Assembly (NCBI GenBank): GCA_947175005.1
Contig: CAMWLD010000001.1
Span: forward strand, 1-28,106
DNA length: 28,106 bases
Direction: 5' to 3'
Source: an uncultured Ruminococcus sp.
GTDB lineage: Bacteria; Bacillota; Clostridia; Oscillospirales; Ruminococcaceae
Part shown: positions 8,400 through 14,889 of the stretch, piece after piece
Numbering within the stretch: the first letter of the stretch is position 1
How the letters are laid out: the number at the start of each line of letters is the position of its first letter
Position numbers and translations under genes: made by a program
Notes under the pieces: model-generated
Databases searched by the model: none
Told to the model about the DNA's origin: nothing
The model's input: the letters and a program-made list of their open reading frames with translations, nothing else

Positions 8400-8487
8400 A
8401 CCTATCACTCCCTCGTAAAATTGTCTGCCCCCCCTTTTGACCTATCGCTTACGGCTGTTTGGCAATATGGCAATATAAATATGCCGC

Positions 8488-9546
8488 TTATTCGCCGATA
8501 AATTCCTTAAACTTATCCACGCTCATCTTCACAGCCTCCGACTTGCCCGCCTCGCTGCAAATTATAACGCTGATATTCTCCCCGAAACGCTTTTTATCGT
8601 TAAGGCAGGCATTTACAAGCTCCCCTGCCGCAGGAATCTTCGACCCCGTCAGCCCATAATTGTCAAGGCAGTCATGAAGCACAGTGCAAAGGCTCTCGTC
8701 GCACATACCGTGCCTTGCCGCAATCGCCGTAATAAGCTCCATTCCCGCAGCCACAGCCCTGCCGTGTGATATTCCCGTGTAATTGTAATATTGCTCTATG
8801 GAATGACCCAGCGTGTGCCCGAAATTAAGCTTCATACGCTCGCCGCGGTCGAATTCGTCCGCATTCACAACATCACGCTTTATGGTAACGTTTCGGGAAA
8901 CTATATCCTCCATAATATCCATTATATTGTCAATATTATGTGAACACAGTATGTCGAAAAGCTCCTTTGACTTTATCATACCGTGCTTTACAACCTCCCC
9001 CATGCCGTCTGTCAGAAAATCACGGGGAAGAGATTCCAAAGCCGAAATATCGCATAACACAAGACTCGGCTGCCAGAAAAAGCCCACCAGATTTTTCCCT
9101 TGAGGAATGTCAATGGCAGTTTTCCCGCCCACCGAGGAATCCACCTGTGCAAGCAGCGACGTAGGCACTTGAATAACGTCCATTCCACGCAGATAGGTTG
9201 CCGCCGCAAATCCCGCCATATCCCCCGTAACGCCGCCTCCAAGAGCGATTATGCAGTCCGAACGGGTGAAATGGTTCTCCGCCAAAAATCCGTAAATATC
9301 CCCCAGCACCCCCTGGCATTTCGACGCCTCCCCATGGGGAAACACAAAGGAAACCGCCTCAAACCCCGATTTTTCAAGGCTTTTTTTCAGCCTCTCGCCG
9401 TATATCGGGTGCACATTATCATCGGAGATCACCGCAAACCGCTTTGCCCCGGTTGCCTCTCCCACAAACTCTCCTGCCCTGTCGATAAGCCCCCTGTCCA
9501 CAAGCACCTTGTAGCTTTTGGAAGCGTTTACAATTATCTCCCTCAT
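8488..9546 (-). CDS. aroB: 3-dehydroquinate synthase
   Basis: 352 aa, standard length. Cyclises DAHP to 3-dehydroquinate, using NAD and a divalent metal. Motifs are the NAD loop GGGVTGDMAGF (103-113), VDSSVGGKTAID (135-146), GEVVKHG with metal ligand E184, NFGHTLGH (241-248; H244 probable ligand) and ISHG with H261. All the expected metal ligands are present. The ATG at 9546 has only a loosely spaced AAAGGA further upstream, so translation may be modest. It lies 61 bases after the small lipoprotein gene. Together with aroA and aroC downstream it gives three of seven common-pathway steps; aroD, aroE, aroK and the DAHP synthase are not in the window. Confidence 0.95.
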   Translation of the reverse strand: MREIIVNASKSYKVLVDRGLIDRAGEFVGEATGAKRFAVISDDNVHPIYGERLKKSLEKSGFEAVSFVFPHGEASKCQGVLGDIYGFLAENHFTRSDCIIALGGGVTGDMAGFAAATYLRGMDVIQVPTSLLAQVDSSVGGKTAIDIPQGKNLVGFFWQPSLVLCDISALESLPRDFLTDGMGEVVKHGMIKSKELFDILCSHNIDNIMDIMEDIVSRNVTIKRDVVNADEFDRGERMKLNFGHTLGHSIEQYYNYTGISHGRAVAAGMELITAIAARHGMCDESLCTVLHDCLDNYGLTGSKIPAAGELVNACLNDKKRFGENISVIICSEAGKSEAVKMSVDKFKEFIGE

Positions 9547-9607
9547 TGCCTACTGTTCATTCCTTTCCAAATATCAAAACTGCCGCACAATGCAAAACAG
9601 CAAAATA

Positions 9608-9826
9608 TCAGCCGATCTCCTCTTTCAAAGCGGAGTCCAGGTCCGAAAGCTGATCTGCCTTTTCCTGCCCGATCTCTTCAAGCTCCGAACGCTCCTCGCT
9701 CACATAATCCGAAGCCTGCACCACGGGATTATCCTCCTTTTTGCAGGAGGTCAGAGTAAGTGCACAAAGCAAAAAGAGCACCATAGCAAATATTGCCTCA
9801 ATAATTGCCGCATTAATTTTTTTCAC
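9608..9826 (-). CDS. Small predicted lipoprotein
   Basis: 72 aa from a GTG start (9826), with GGGAG about 10 bases upstream. It has a Lys-rich n-region, a hydrophobic segment AIFAMVLFLLCALTL and the lipobox LTSC (Cys28), so lipidation and anchoring outside the membrane are likely. The mature part of about 45 residues is strongly acidic and helical (SEERSELEEIGQEKADQL). I do not recognise a family. It begins 15 bases after the LRR lipoprotein stop, so the two are almost certainly translated from one mRNA and may act together at the cell surface. Confidence 0.7.
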   Translation of the reverse strand: MKKINAAIIEAIFAMVLFLLCALTLTSCKKEDNPVVQASDYVSEERSELEEIGQEKADQLSDLDSALKEEIG

Positions 9827-9841
9827 CTGTCACAGTCTCCC

Positions 9842-10858
9842 TTATCTTATAATATCGCAGCCGGGAAGATTTTCCGCCAGCAGCTCACGTTCGTTCGCTT
9901 CCTCCGTGTTTTTCAGCTCAATGCCCGAAATATAGAGCTTTCTAAGGGCAGTAAGTCCATAAACGGGGGAAATATCCTCCACAGGATTTCCCGAAAGCTT
10001 CAGCCAGCCCAGCGTTTTAAGCTCCGTCAAAGGGGTGATATCCTTGATATTGTTATCTTCCAGATAAATTTCCGTCACCGCCGCCATTCCCGCAAGGGGC
10101 TTTATATCGGTGATCTCGTTGTTCTGCAAATGCAGCCTGTCTATTTTGGTCATGCCCTCTAAAGGAGCGATGTTCTTTATTTTATTGTTACTAAGCTTCA
10201 AAAGCCGCATTTCCGTCATATCCGACAGCACGGAAATGTTGGATATCTCATTGTACGAAAGGTCAAGATTTGTCAGTCCCTTCATATTTTTGAGAGGCGA
10301 AATATCCGTAATATTATTGTTCCTCAAAGAAAGGGTCTGCAAATTCTCCAGTCCCGACAAAGGCTCAATATCCGAAACATCGTTATTGAACAGCGACAAA
10401 TTGTTCAGCTGGGTCATTCCCCGCAGAAATTCCAGATCGCTGATATTGTTTTCGTAAATATGCAGGTCCGTCAGGTCGATCATATATTTAAGGTCGGCAA
10501 CATCCTCATTGGTAAGCTCCATGCCGCTAAGCGTAAGGCTTGTAAGCTTTGTGGAATACTCCACGCCCTTTATGGTAATGGTTTCGGGTCTGTCCGCCAT
10601 TGCCGCCTCCTTGGCGTCCACAGCCCTTTTGACCTCGGGAAGATCCGAACCCCTTAAATAGTCCGCCTTTGATCTTGCAGTAAGCCCCGCCAAAGGATCG
10701 GCAGGATCCACCTCGACCTCTGTCTGCAGCTCTGCCGCAGTCTCCTCGGGAACTTCCTCTTTATCCCAGGGCAGCTGACAGCCGGTAAAAAGCATTCCGC
10801 AGCCCAGCAAAGTGCCTGCCGACAGCACTGCCGCCGCACCAATGCCGAATTTTTTCAT
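9842..10858 (-). CDS. Internalin-like leucine-rich-repeat lipoprotein
   Basis: 338 aa. A signal peptide leads to two candidate lipobox cysteines (LLGC at C20, FTGC at C27), so the protein is probably anchored on the outer membrane face. After an acidic linker (EEVPEETAAELQTEVEVDP), about nine LRRs of 21-22 residues run from about residue 105 to 315 with the pattern LxxLxLxxNxIxDIxPL, the SDS22/internalin type. The C-terminal cap ends NLPGCDIIR. It should be a binding protein; the ligand is unknown. It is the first gene after the consensus promoter at 10900-10928. The ATG at 10858 is preceded by AAAAGGCGG. Why it leads an operon holding aroB, aroA and aroC is not evident. Confidence 0.85.
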   Translation of the reverse strand: MKKFGIGAAAVLSAGTLLGCGMLFTGCQLPWDKEEVPEETAAELQTEVEVDPADPLAGLTARSKADYLRGSDLPEVKRAVDAKEAAMADRPETITIKGVEYSTKLTSLTLSGMELTNEDVADLKYMIDLTDLHIYENNISDLEFLRGMTQLNNLSLFNNDVSDIEPLSGLENLQTLSLRNNNITDISPLKNMKGLTNLDLSYNEISNISVLSDMTEMRLLKLSNNKIKNIAPLEGMTKIDRLHLQNNEITDIKPLAGMAAVTEIYLEDNNIKDITPLTELKTLGWLKLSGNPVEDISPVYGLTALRKLYISGIELKNTEEANERELLAENLPGCDIIR

Positions 10859-10899
10859 AACAGCACCGCCTTTTCAACTTCAAAAAATACCATACATTT

Positions 10900-10928
10900 A
10901 TTATAAACTTTTTTTCCTAAATTGTCAA
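10900..10928 (-). promoter_or_regulatory. Consensus sigma-A promoter for the LRR-aroB-aroA-aroC block
   Basis: On the minus strand TTGACA (10923-10928) and TATAAT (10900-10905) are separated by exactly 17 bases, both perfect consensus. Expected initiation is near 10893, giving a leader of about 35 bases before the ATG at 10858. Confidence 0.88.
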
Positions 10929-10968
10929 GTGTGATTTTAATAATTTTGTAAGAAATTGCCCGGTGAAA

Positions 10969-10998
10969 GAGGCAAGAAGCAAGAGGCAGGAGGCAAGA
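10969..10998. repeat. GAGGCAAGA-type short repeats, copy 1
   Basis: The plus strand shows repeated units GAGGCAAGA, AGCAAGAGGCAGGAGGCAAG, and more degenerate copies to about 11056 (GGCAAGAG, GAAGC, GAAGC). It lies downstream of the zinc-ribbon gene terminator. Read in that gene's direction it is the pyrimidine-rich TCTTGCCTC form. Confidence 0.7.
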
Positions 10999-11086
10999 TA
11001 CGATTTTTCCGCCTGATCACGCGCAAAAGGCAAGAGAAAGGAAGCATGAAGCAAAAAGTCTGTCCGCATTTCATACCGTCAGGCGC

Positions 11087-11115
11087 AAAAAATCCCCGCA
11101 CCGTAGGCGCGGGGA
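11087..11115 (-). terminator. Intrinsic terminator of the zinc-ribbon gene
   Basis: On the minus strand TCCCCGC pairs with GCGGGGA (11109-11115 with 11093-11099) around a 9-base loop, followed at once by six T (11092-11087). This is a textbook Rho-independent terminator 26 bases past the stop codon. Confidence 0.92.
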
Positions 11116-11141
11116 CATATTTTCGGCAAGCCGTTACCGAA

Positions 11142-11417
11142 TTATTCGCCTCTCTGCTTAGCGAAGCACTCGCTGCAGTAAACGGGACGATCCTCTCTGG
11201 GTCTGAAAGGAACCTTTGCAACGCCTCCGCAGGCAGCGCAGGTCGCCTCAAACATTTCTCTCTCGCCTCTTGCGCCGTTCTTGCGGGCGCTGCGGCAGCT
11301 CTTACATCTCTGGGGCTCGTTCTCGAAGCCCTTTTCTGCATAGAATTCCTGTTCGCCGGCTGTGAATATGAACTCCGAACCGCATTCCTTGCATACTAAT
11401 GTCTTGTCTTCGTACAT
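11142..11417 (-). CDS. Small zinc-ribbon protein
   Basis: 91 aa with four CxxC pairs: CKEC (about 9-12), CKSC (about 38-41), CAAC (about 60-63) and CSEC (about 80-83), enough for two zinc ribbons. The first half (KTLVCKECGSEFIFTAGEQ) and the PVYCSECF end match a widespread Firmicutes family labelled zinc-ribbon domain protein, of unknown role; nucleic-acid or protein binding is likely. The ATG at 11417 has CGGAGG eight to nine bases upstream, a strong ribosome site. The gene ends in a strong terminator. No clear promoter lies in the 134 bases between it and the sigma-factor stop, so it may be read through from that gene. Confidence 0.85.
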   Translation of the reverse strand: MYEDKTLVCKECGSEFIFTAGEQEFYAEKGFENEPQRCKSCRSARKNGARGEREMFEATCAACGGVAKVPFRPREDRPVYCSECFAKQRGE

Positions 11418-11551
11418 TTTGATATCCTCCGATATAATTAGATTTCGGACCCGAGGACGGATTCACACCGACACCTTTGCCATGATAAACAACGCTCTGA
11501 AAATTAAGCTACTTGGCCACAATATTAAGTAAAGGGCAAATTCCCCAAACT

Positions 11552-12142
11552 TTACAAATTTTTATCCTCCGTCAGCATCTCCCGCAGCTTCCTGCGCGCC
11601 CGCTGAACGGCATTGTCCGCAGATTTCGTCTGAATGCCCAGCACCCCGCCGATCTCCGCGCCGCTAAGCCCCGAATAATAAAGCCTGAACGCCTTATACT
11701 CCAGCTCCGTCAGTTCATCGCTTATGTCCCGCATAAGCTCCCTGCCCATAAATACATTTTCGGGAGTTATCCTGTCCTCCCCCTGCTCCTCCTCGGAAAT
11801 AATTTCCTCGGCATTCTGCCTGCAAAGCCTTGCGGCAGCGGTTTTCATGCGGTTGATTACGCAGGTATGCACATAGGCGGAAAAGCTCTCGCCCTTTTCG
11901 GGATCATACCCTCTTACCGCATTCATAAACCCCAGCAAGCCCTCTTCCACAAAGTCGTCGCAAGCGGAGCTGCCTGCGCTCATCTGGGCTGCCTTCATTT
12001 TTATAAAAGGAAAGTACCTGTAAATAAGCTCCGACACATAAGGGGCAGACTGCTCTGCAATCCTGTATTTTTCCGCCAGCTCTTCATCGGTGCAGACCGA
12101 AAGACTGTCAAAGCCCTCACGGTTAATATTTGACCCTGCCAT
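11552..12142 (-). CDS. SigH-like sigma-70 family RNA polymerase sigma factor
   Basis: 196 aa from the ATG at 12142 (MAGSNINREG), chosen because CGGAGG lies nine to ten bases upstream; the frame is open back to 12178. Region 2 is visible at about 35-105 (YFPFIKMKAAQ, CDDFVEEGLLGFMNAVRGYDP, FSAYVHTCVINRMKTA). A C-terminal region 4 helix-turn-helix follows (LTELEYKAFRLYYSGLSGAEI, then KSADNAVQRARRKLREML). The KSxDNAxQRxRRKL ending is characteristic of SigH, the sporulation/stationary-phase sigma factor, though FliA-like or other group 3 factors are not ruled out. It has its own consensus promoter at 12299-12327 and a leader of about 150 bases. Confidence 0.8.
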   Translation of the reverse strand: MAGSNINREGFDSLSVCTDEELAEKYRIAEQSAPYVSELIYRYFPFIKMKAAQMSAGSSACDDFVEEGLLGFMNAVRGYDPEKGESFSAYVHTCVINRMKTAAARLCRQNAEEIISEEEQGEDRITPENVFMGRELMRDISDELTELEYKAFRLYYSGLSGAEIGGVLGIQTKSADNAVQRARRKLREMLTEDKNL

Positions 12143-12298
12143 TGTGATCTGCCTCCGAAATACCGACCAAATCCGCACAGCAGCAAAGTCACAAAATCAG
12201 CCTCCCGGCTAACTCCACAGCGGACCTTGCAAAGATGTGCAAAAATGCCCGAAATGCCAAAAACTTAAAATACGCCTTTTTCTTTCCAGTTTAATATA

Positions 12299-12327
12299 AG
12301 TATAACACATCTCCGCCCACTTGTCAA
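12299..12327 (-). promoter_or_regulatory. Near-consensus sigma-A promoter of the sigma-factor gene
   Basis: On the minus strand TTGACA (12322-12327) and TATACT (12299-12304) are 17 bases apart. Initiation is expected near 12292. Confidence 0.87.
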
Positions 12328-12414
12328 GCGGTTTTTTAATAACTTTTTAAAATCATATAAATATTTGGGTAAAAAACCATTATTTTCACAAACCTTTTGG
12401 TAATCTTGCACAAA

Positions 12415-12446
12415 GAGGCAAGAGGTTCAAGAAGCAAGAGGCAAGA
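12415..12446. repeat. GAGGCAAGA-type short repeats, copy 2
   Basis: Units GAGGCAAGAGG, TTCAAGAAGC, AAGAGGCAAGAA on the plus strand, 37 bases downstream of the BspA-like gene stop. In that gene's direction it reads TCTTGCCTCTTGCTTCTTG. Confidence 0.7.
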
Positions 12447-12482
12447 ATTTAGTTTTTCTGCCCATTGCAGCGAAATACTTTC

Positions 12483-14486
12483 CTATATGCCGGAGTTCCC
12501 ATATTCATATTCAATATCCGCCTCACCCGTGTAAACCACATATTTCCCCGGCTTTGCAATGTTAAAGGAAACCTCCCCGTCCTCACCCACATTTTCCTCG
12601 GCAATGAGTGTATATTTTCCCTCGGCAGTGCGCAGCAGCAGCCTTGCGGTCTTGCCCTCCGACTCATTCTTCATTTTAATCCACAGCCCCACATCGCCGT
12701 AAGCGTCAAGGCTGTCCTGCCCGATAATAAACTGCCTTACCTCGACCGCCTTTGAAAAAGCCGAAAGCTCCGGTTTTGTCATCATTTTTCTCCTTTCGGC
12801 GGAGATTGCAAGCTTATGGATATTTTCAAAAGCTATATTGTTTTCACGGGCAAATTTTTCGGCGAATGAACCGCTCCAGCCCCATATCTTAACATGATAG
12901 TTGTCGATAAATGCGTACCTGTCTATCTGCGAAACGTTTTTCGGGATAACGACCGTTTTCAAAGAGTAACATCTGCCGAATACATCGCTTTCAATCTTGG
13001 TAATATTGTTTGGCAGCTTTATATATTCCAATGAATCGCAACCGAAAAATGCACTGTCTCCGATCTCGGTAATGCTGTCGGGCAGCTTTATATATTCCAA
13101 TGAATCACAATCGAAAAATGTACGATAATTTATCACGGTAACACCCTCGGGAATCTGTATCTCCGTTATCATCCAACAACTGCCAAAGGCGTCGTGTCCT
13201 ATTTCCGTAACAGTGCCCGGAATATTCACACTCTCCAGTCGGAAGCAGTCGATAAATGCACTGTCTCCTATCCGCTTTAAGCCCTCGGAAATATGCACAC
13301 TTTTCAAATACTTGCACCCCGAAAACGCATATTCTCCTATTTCGGAAACACTGCCCGGAATACTTATGCTTTCAAGTCCCGTGCAATCTTTAAATGCCGA
13401 ATTTCCGATCTTCTCTATCCCTTCCGGAATATTGACCCTTGCAAGACTTCTGCAGCCGGAAAATGCATAGTTTTCTATTTTCTCGGTACCGCCTGGAATA
13501 TCAATGCTTTGGAGTTTTTCACATCGACTGAATGCGCCTAACCCTATCCGAGTAACACCAAAAGGAAGCTTAACGCTCTCAAGGTTTTCGCAATATGCAA
13601 AGGCATGCTCTCCTATATCCAAAACGCCCTCGGGAATATCAATGCTCTCCAGTTTCTTACACCCCATGAATGCCTTTGCCCCGATCTTTTTTATATTTAT
13701 CGGAATATCGATATTTTCAAGCTCCTCGCAAAATTCGAACATTTTCTCCCCTATTTCGGAAGCCCCCTTTGAAATATGAACATTTTTCAGATTATGGCAA
13801 AGGCAGAATGTGTATTCTCCCATATCGGTAACATTATCATTAAAATAAGCGCTTATAAGACTTTCCGTAGAAAATGCATATTGCCCTATCTCCGAAACGC
13901 CCCCGGGAATATATATCTCCTTTAATCCGCTTGAAGAGAATGCACATTTCCCTATTACCGAAAGGCTCTCGGGCAGCTGTATGCTTTCAAGTCCCGTACA
14001 GCCCTTAAATGCCTCAAAGCCTATATTCTTCACCCCCTCGGGCAGCAAGACCTCTTTAAGCTCCCCGCAATGTGAAAAAGCCCCCAACCCTATCTCGCTG
14101 GCACTGTTCGGGATTATCACCTTCGTAAGTCCCTCGCAGCCCTCAAATGCCCCGTCAACATTTATCTCACTGTCCTTTTGGGGCACTCCCATTATCTTCG
14201 TCACCTTTTTTCCGCCAAGCTTCGAGGGAATCTCCACAACCCCGCCCTTGCCTTTGTATCTGATTATCGAAACGCTCACACCGTCCTTATTAACTGTATA
14301 TTCATAATCCCCCGAAGAATAAACGGTCAATTTGCCGTACGAATTTGCGGTCGGTCTGCCGGTCGTTGCCGCCCCGACAGCCGTACCGAACAGCATTTCT
14401 CCCCCGGGCAGCAATACAGCCGCAGCCGTAAACACCGCCGCAAATATCATCACCGAAGCCGCTTTTTTCAACAAAATCCTTTTCAC
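12483..14486 (-). CDS. BspA-like secreted protein with 18 LRR_5 repeats
   Basis: 667 aa from the GTG at 14486. A signal peptide (VKRILLKKAASVMIFAAVF, then an Ala-rich stretch to about 42) shows export. After a short unique region, about 18 repeats of 22-23 residues (about 110-550) follow the pattern FxxCxxLExIxIPxxVxxIGxxA, the Treponema pallidum/BspA LRR_5 type linked to adhesion or carbohydrate/protein binding. The C-terminal ~110 residues are non-repeat (KPELSAFSKAVEVRQFIIGQ and a beta-rich tail); no sortase or dockerin motif is seen. A longer TTG start at 14525 is excluded because it lies directly beside the TATAAT of the promoter and upstream of the expected transcript start. The GTG has GGAAAGGGG upstream. 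Confidence 0.88.
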   Translation of the reverse strand: MKRILLKKAASVMIFAAVFTAAAVLLPGGEMLFGTAVGAATTGRPTANSYGKLTVYSSGDYEYTVNKDGVSVSIIRYKGKGGVVEIPSKLGGKKVTKIMGVPQKDSEINVDGAFEGCEGLTKVIIPNSASEIGLGAFSHCGELKEVLLPEGVKNIGFEAFKGCTGLESIQLPESLSVIGKCAFSSSGLKEIYIPGGVSEIGQYAFSTESLISAYFNDNVTDMGEYTFCLCHNLKNVHISKGASEIGEKMFEFCEELENIDIPINIKKIGAKAFMGCKKLESIDIPEGVLDIGEHAFAYCENLESVKLPFGVTRIGLGAFSRCEKLQSIDIPGGTEKIENYAFSGCRSLARVNIPEGIEKIGNSAFKDCTGLESISIPGSVSEIGEYAFSGCKYLKSVHISEGLKRIGDSAFIDCFRLESVNIPGTVTEIGHDAFGSCWMITEIQIPEGVTVINYRTFFDCDSLEYIKLPDSITEIGDSAFFGCDSLEYIKLPNNITKIESDVFGRCYSLKTVVIPKNVSQIDRYAFIDNYHVKIWGWSGSFAEKFARENNIAFENIHKLAISAERRKMMTKPELSAFSKAVEVRQFIIGQDSLDAYGDVGLWIKMKNESEGKTARLLLRTAEGKYTLIAEENVGEDGEVSFNIAKPGKYVVYTGEADIEYEYGNSGI

Positions 14487-14525
14487 AATAATATTCCCCT
14501 TTCCGAAAATCTTCACTTTGTTCAA

Positions 14526-14554
14526 ATTATAACATATCCTCCTAAAAATGTCAA
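14526..14554 (-). promoter_or_regulatory. Consensus sigma-A promoter of the BspA-like gene
   Basis: On the minus strand TTGACA (14549-14554) and TATAAT (14526-14531) have a 17-base spacer. Expected initiation near 14519 leaves a leader of about 33 bases to the GTG at 14486. Confidence 0.9.
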
Positions 14555-14752
14555 TTTATATTTTTCTCCGTTCCACAATCTCTCAAACACCTTTGCCCCC
14601 TGTCAAAATCCGCTTGCGCCGCAAGCCGCAGCTTTTGCAACATAAAATCTCATATCCTGCAATAATTTGTCTTTATTTTGTGAAATAGCCATAAAACAAC
14701 ATATATTTTGCAAGTTCAATCTCGCTAACTTTCATAAATTTACAAAAACCCC

Positions 14753-14781
14753 TTGACAAACCCGAAAAAAGGGTGTATACT
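14753..14781 (+). promoter_or_regulatory. Near-consensus sigma-A promoter of the ammonium transporter gene
   Basis: TTGACA (14753-14758), a 17-base spacer and TATACT (14776-14781). The spacer itself holds ACCCGAAAAAAGGGT, a short inverted repeat that could be an operator. Expected initiation is near 14788. Confidence 0.88.
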
Positions 14782-14803
14782 TAAAACATACGAAAACGGC
14801 AAA

Positions 14804-14853
14804 GGCGCCGATAAGTGCAGGAACTCCGGATAAACCCTGCATTTATCGGCGCC
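14804..14853 (+). promoter_or_regulatory. Large leader hairpin upstream of the ammonium transporter
   Basis: GGCGCCGATAAGTGCAGG (14804-14821) pairs with CCTGCATTTATCGGCGCC (14836-14853): 18 pairs with one G-U and no bulge, around a 14-base loop. It begins about 16 bases into the transcript and ends 36 bases before the start codon. The next bases are CATTTCGTTT, not a clean U-run, so it is not an obvious terminator. It may be a regulatory stem (attenuation, protein binding or mRNA stability) controlling nitrogen-dependent expression. Confidence 0.75.
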
Positions 14854-14889
14854 ATTTCGTTTCCGAGGAAAATTTGGAAGGTGATTTTA

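Larger units (their letters stand above)
12143..12482. other. Intergenic region between the sigma-factor and BspA-like genes
   Basis: These 340 bases hold the sigma-factor leader and promoter (12299-12327), an AT-rich stretch (12330-12400) and a GAGGCAAGA-type repeat (12415-12446). I see no clear intrinsic terminator for the BspA-like gene; a small ACC-TTTT-GGT palindrome near 12395 is too weak. Confidence 0.6.

Noticed and set aside
11418..11551. Riboswitch or promoter upstream of the zinc-ribbon gene
   Set aside because: I found no convincing -35/-10 pair and no stable stem beyond short chance pairings.
10969..12446. CRISPR array
   Set aside because: The repeats are 7-12 bases, degenerate and without uniform spacers; no cas gene is present.
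14486..14525. Longer BspA-like protein from a TTG at 14525
   Set aside because: The TTG lies next to the TATAAT of the promoter, upstream of the expected transcript start; the GTG at 14486 has a ribosome site.
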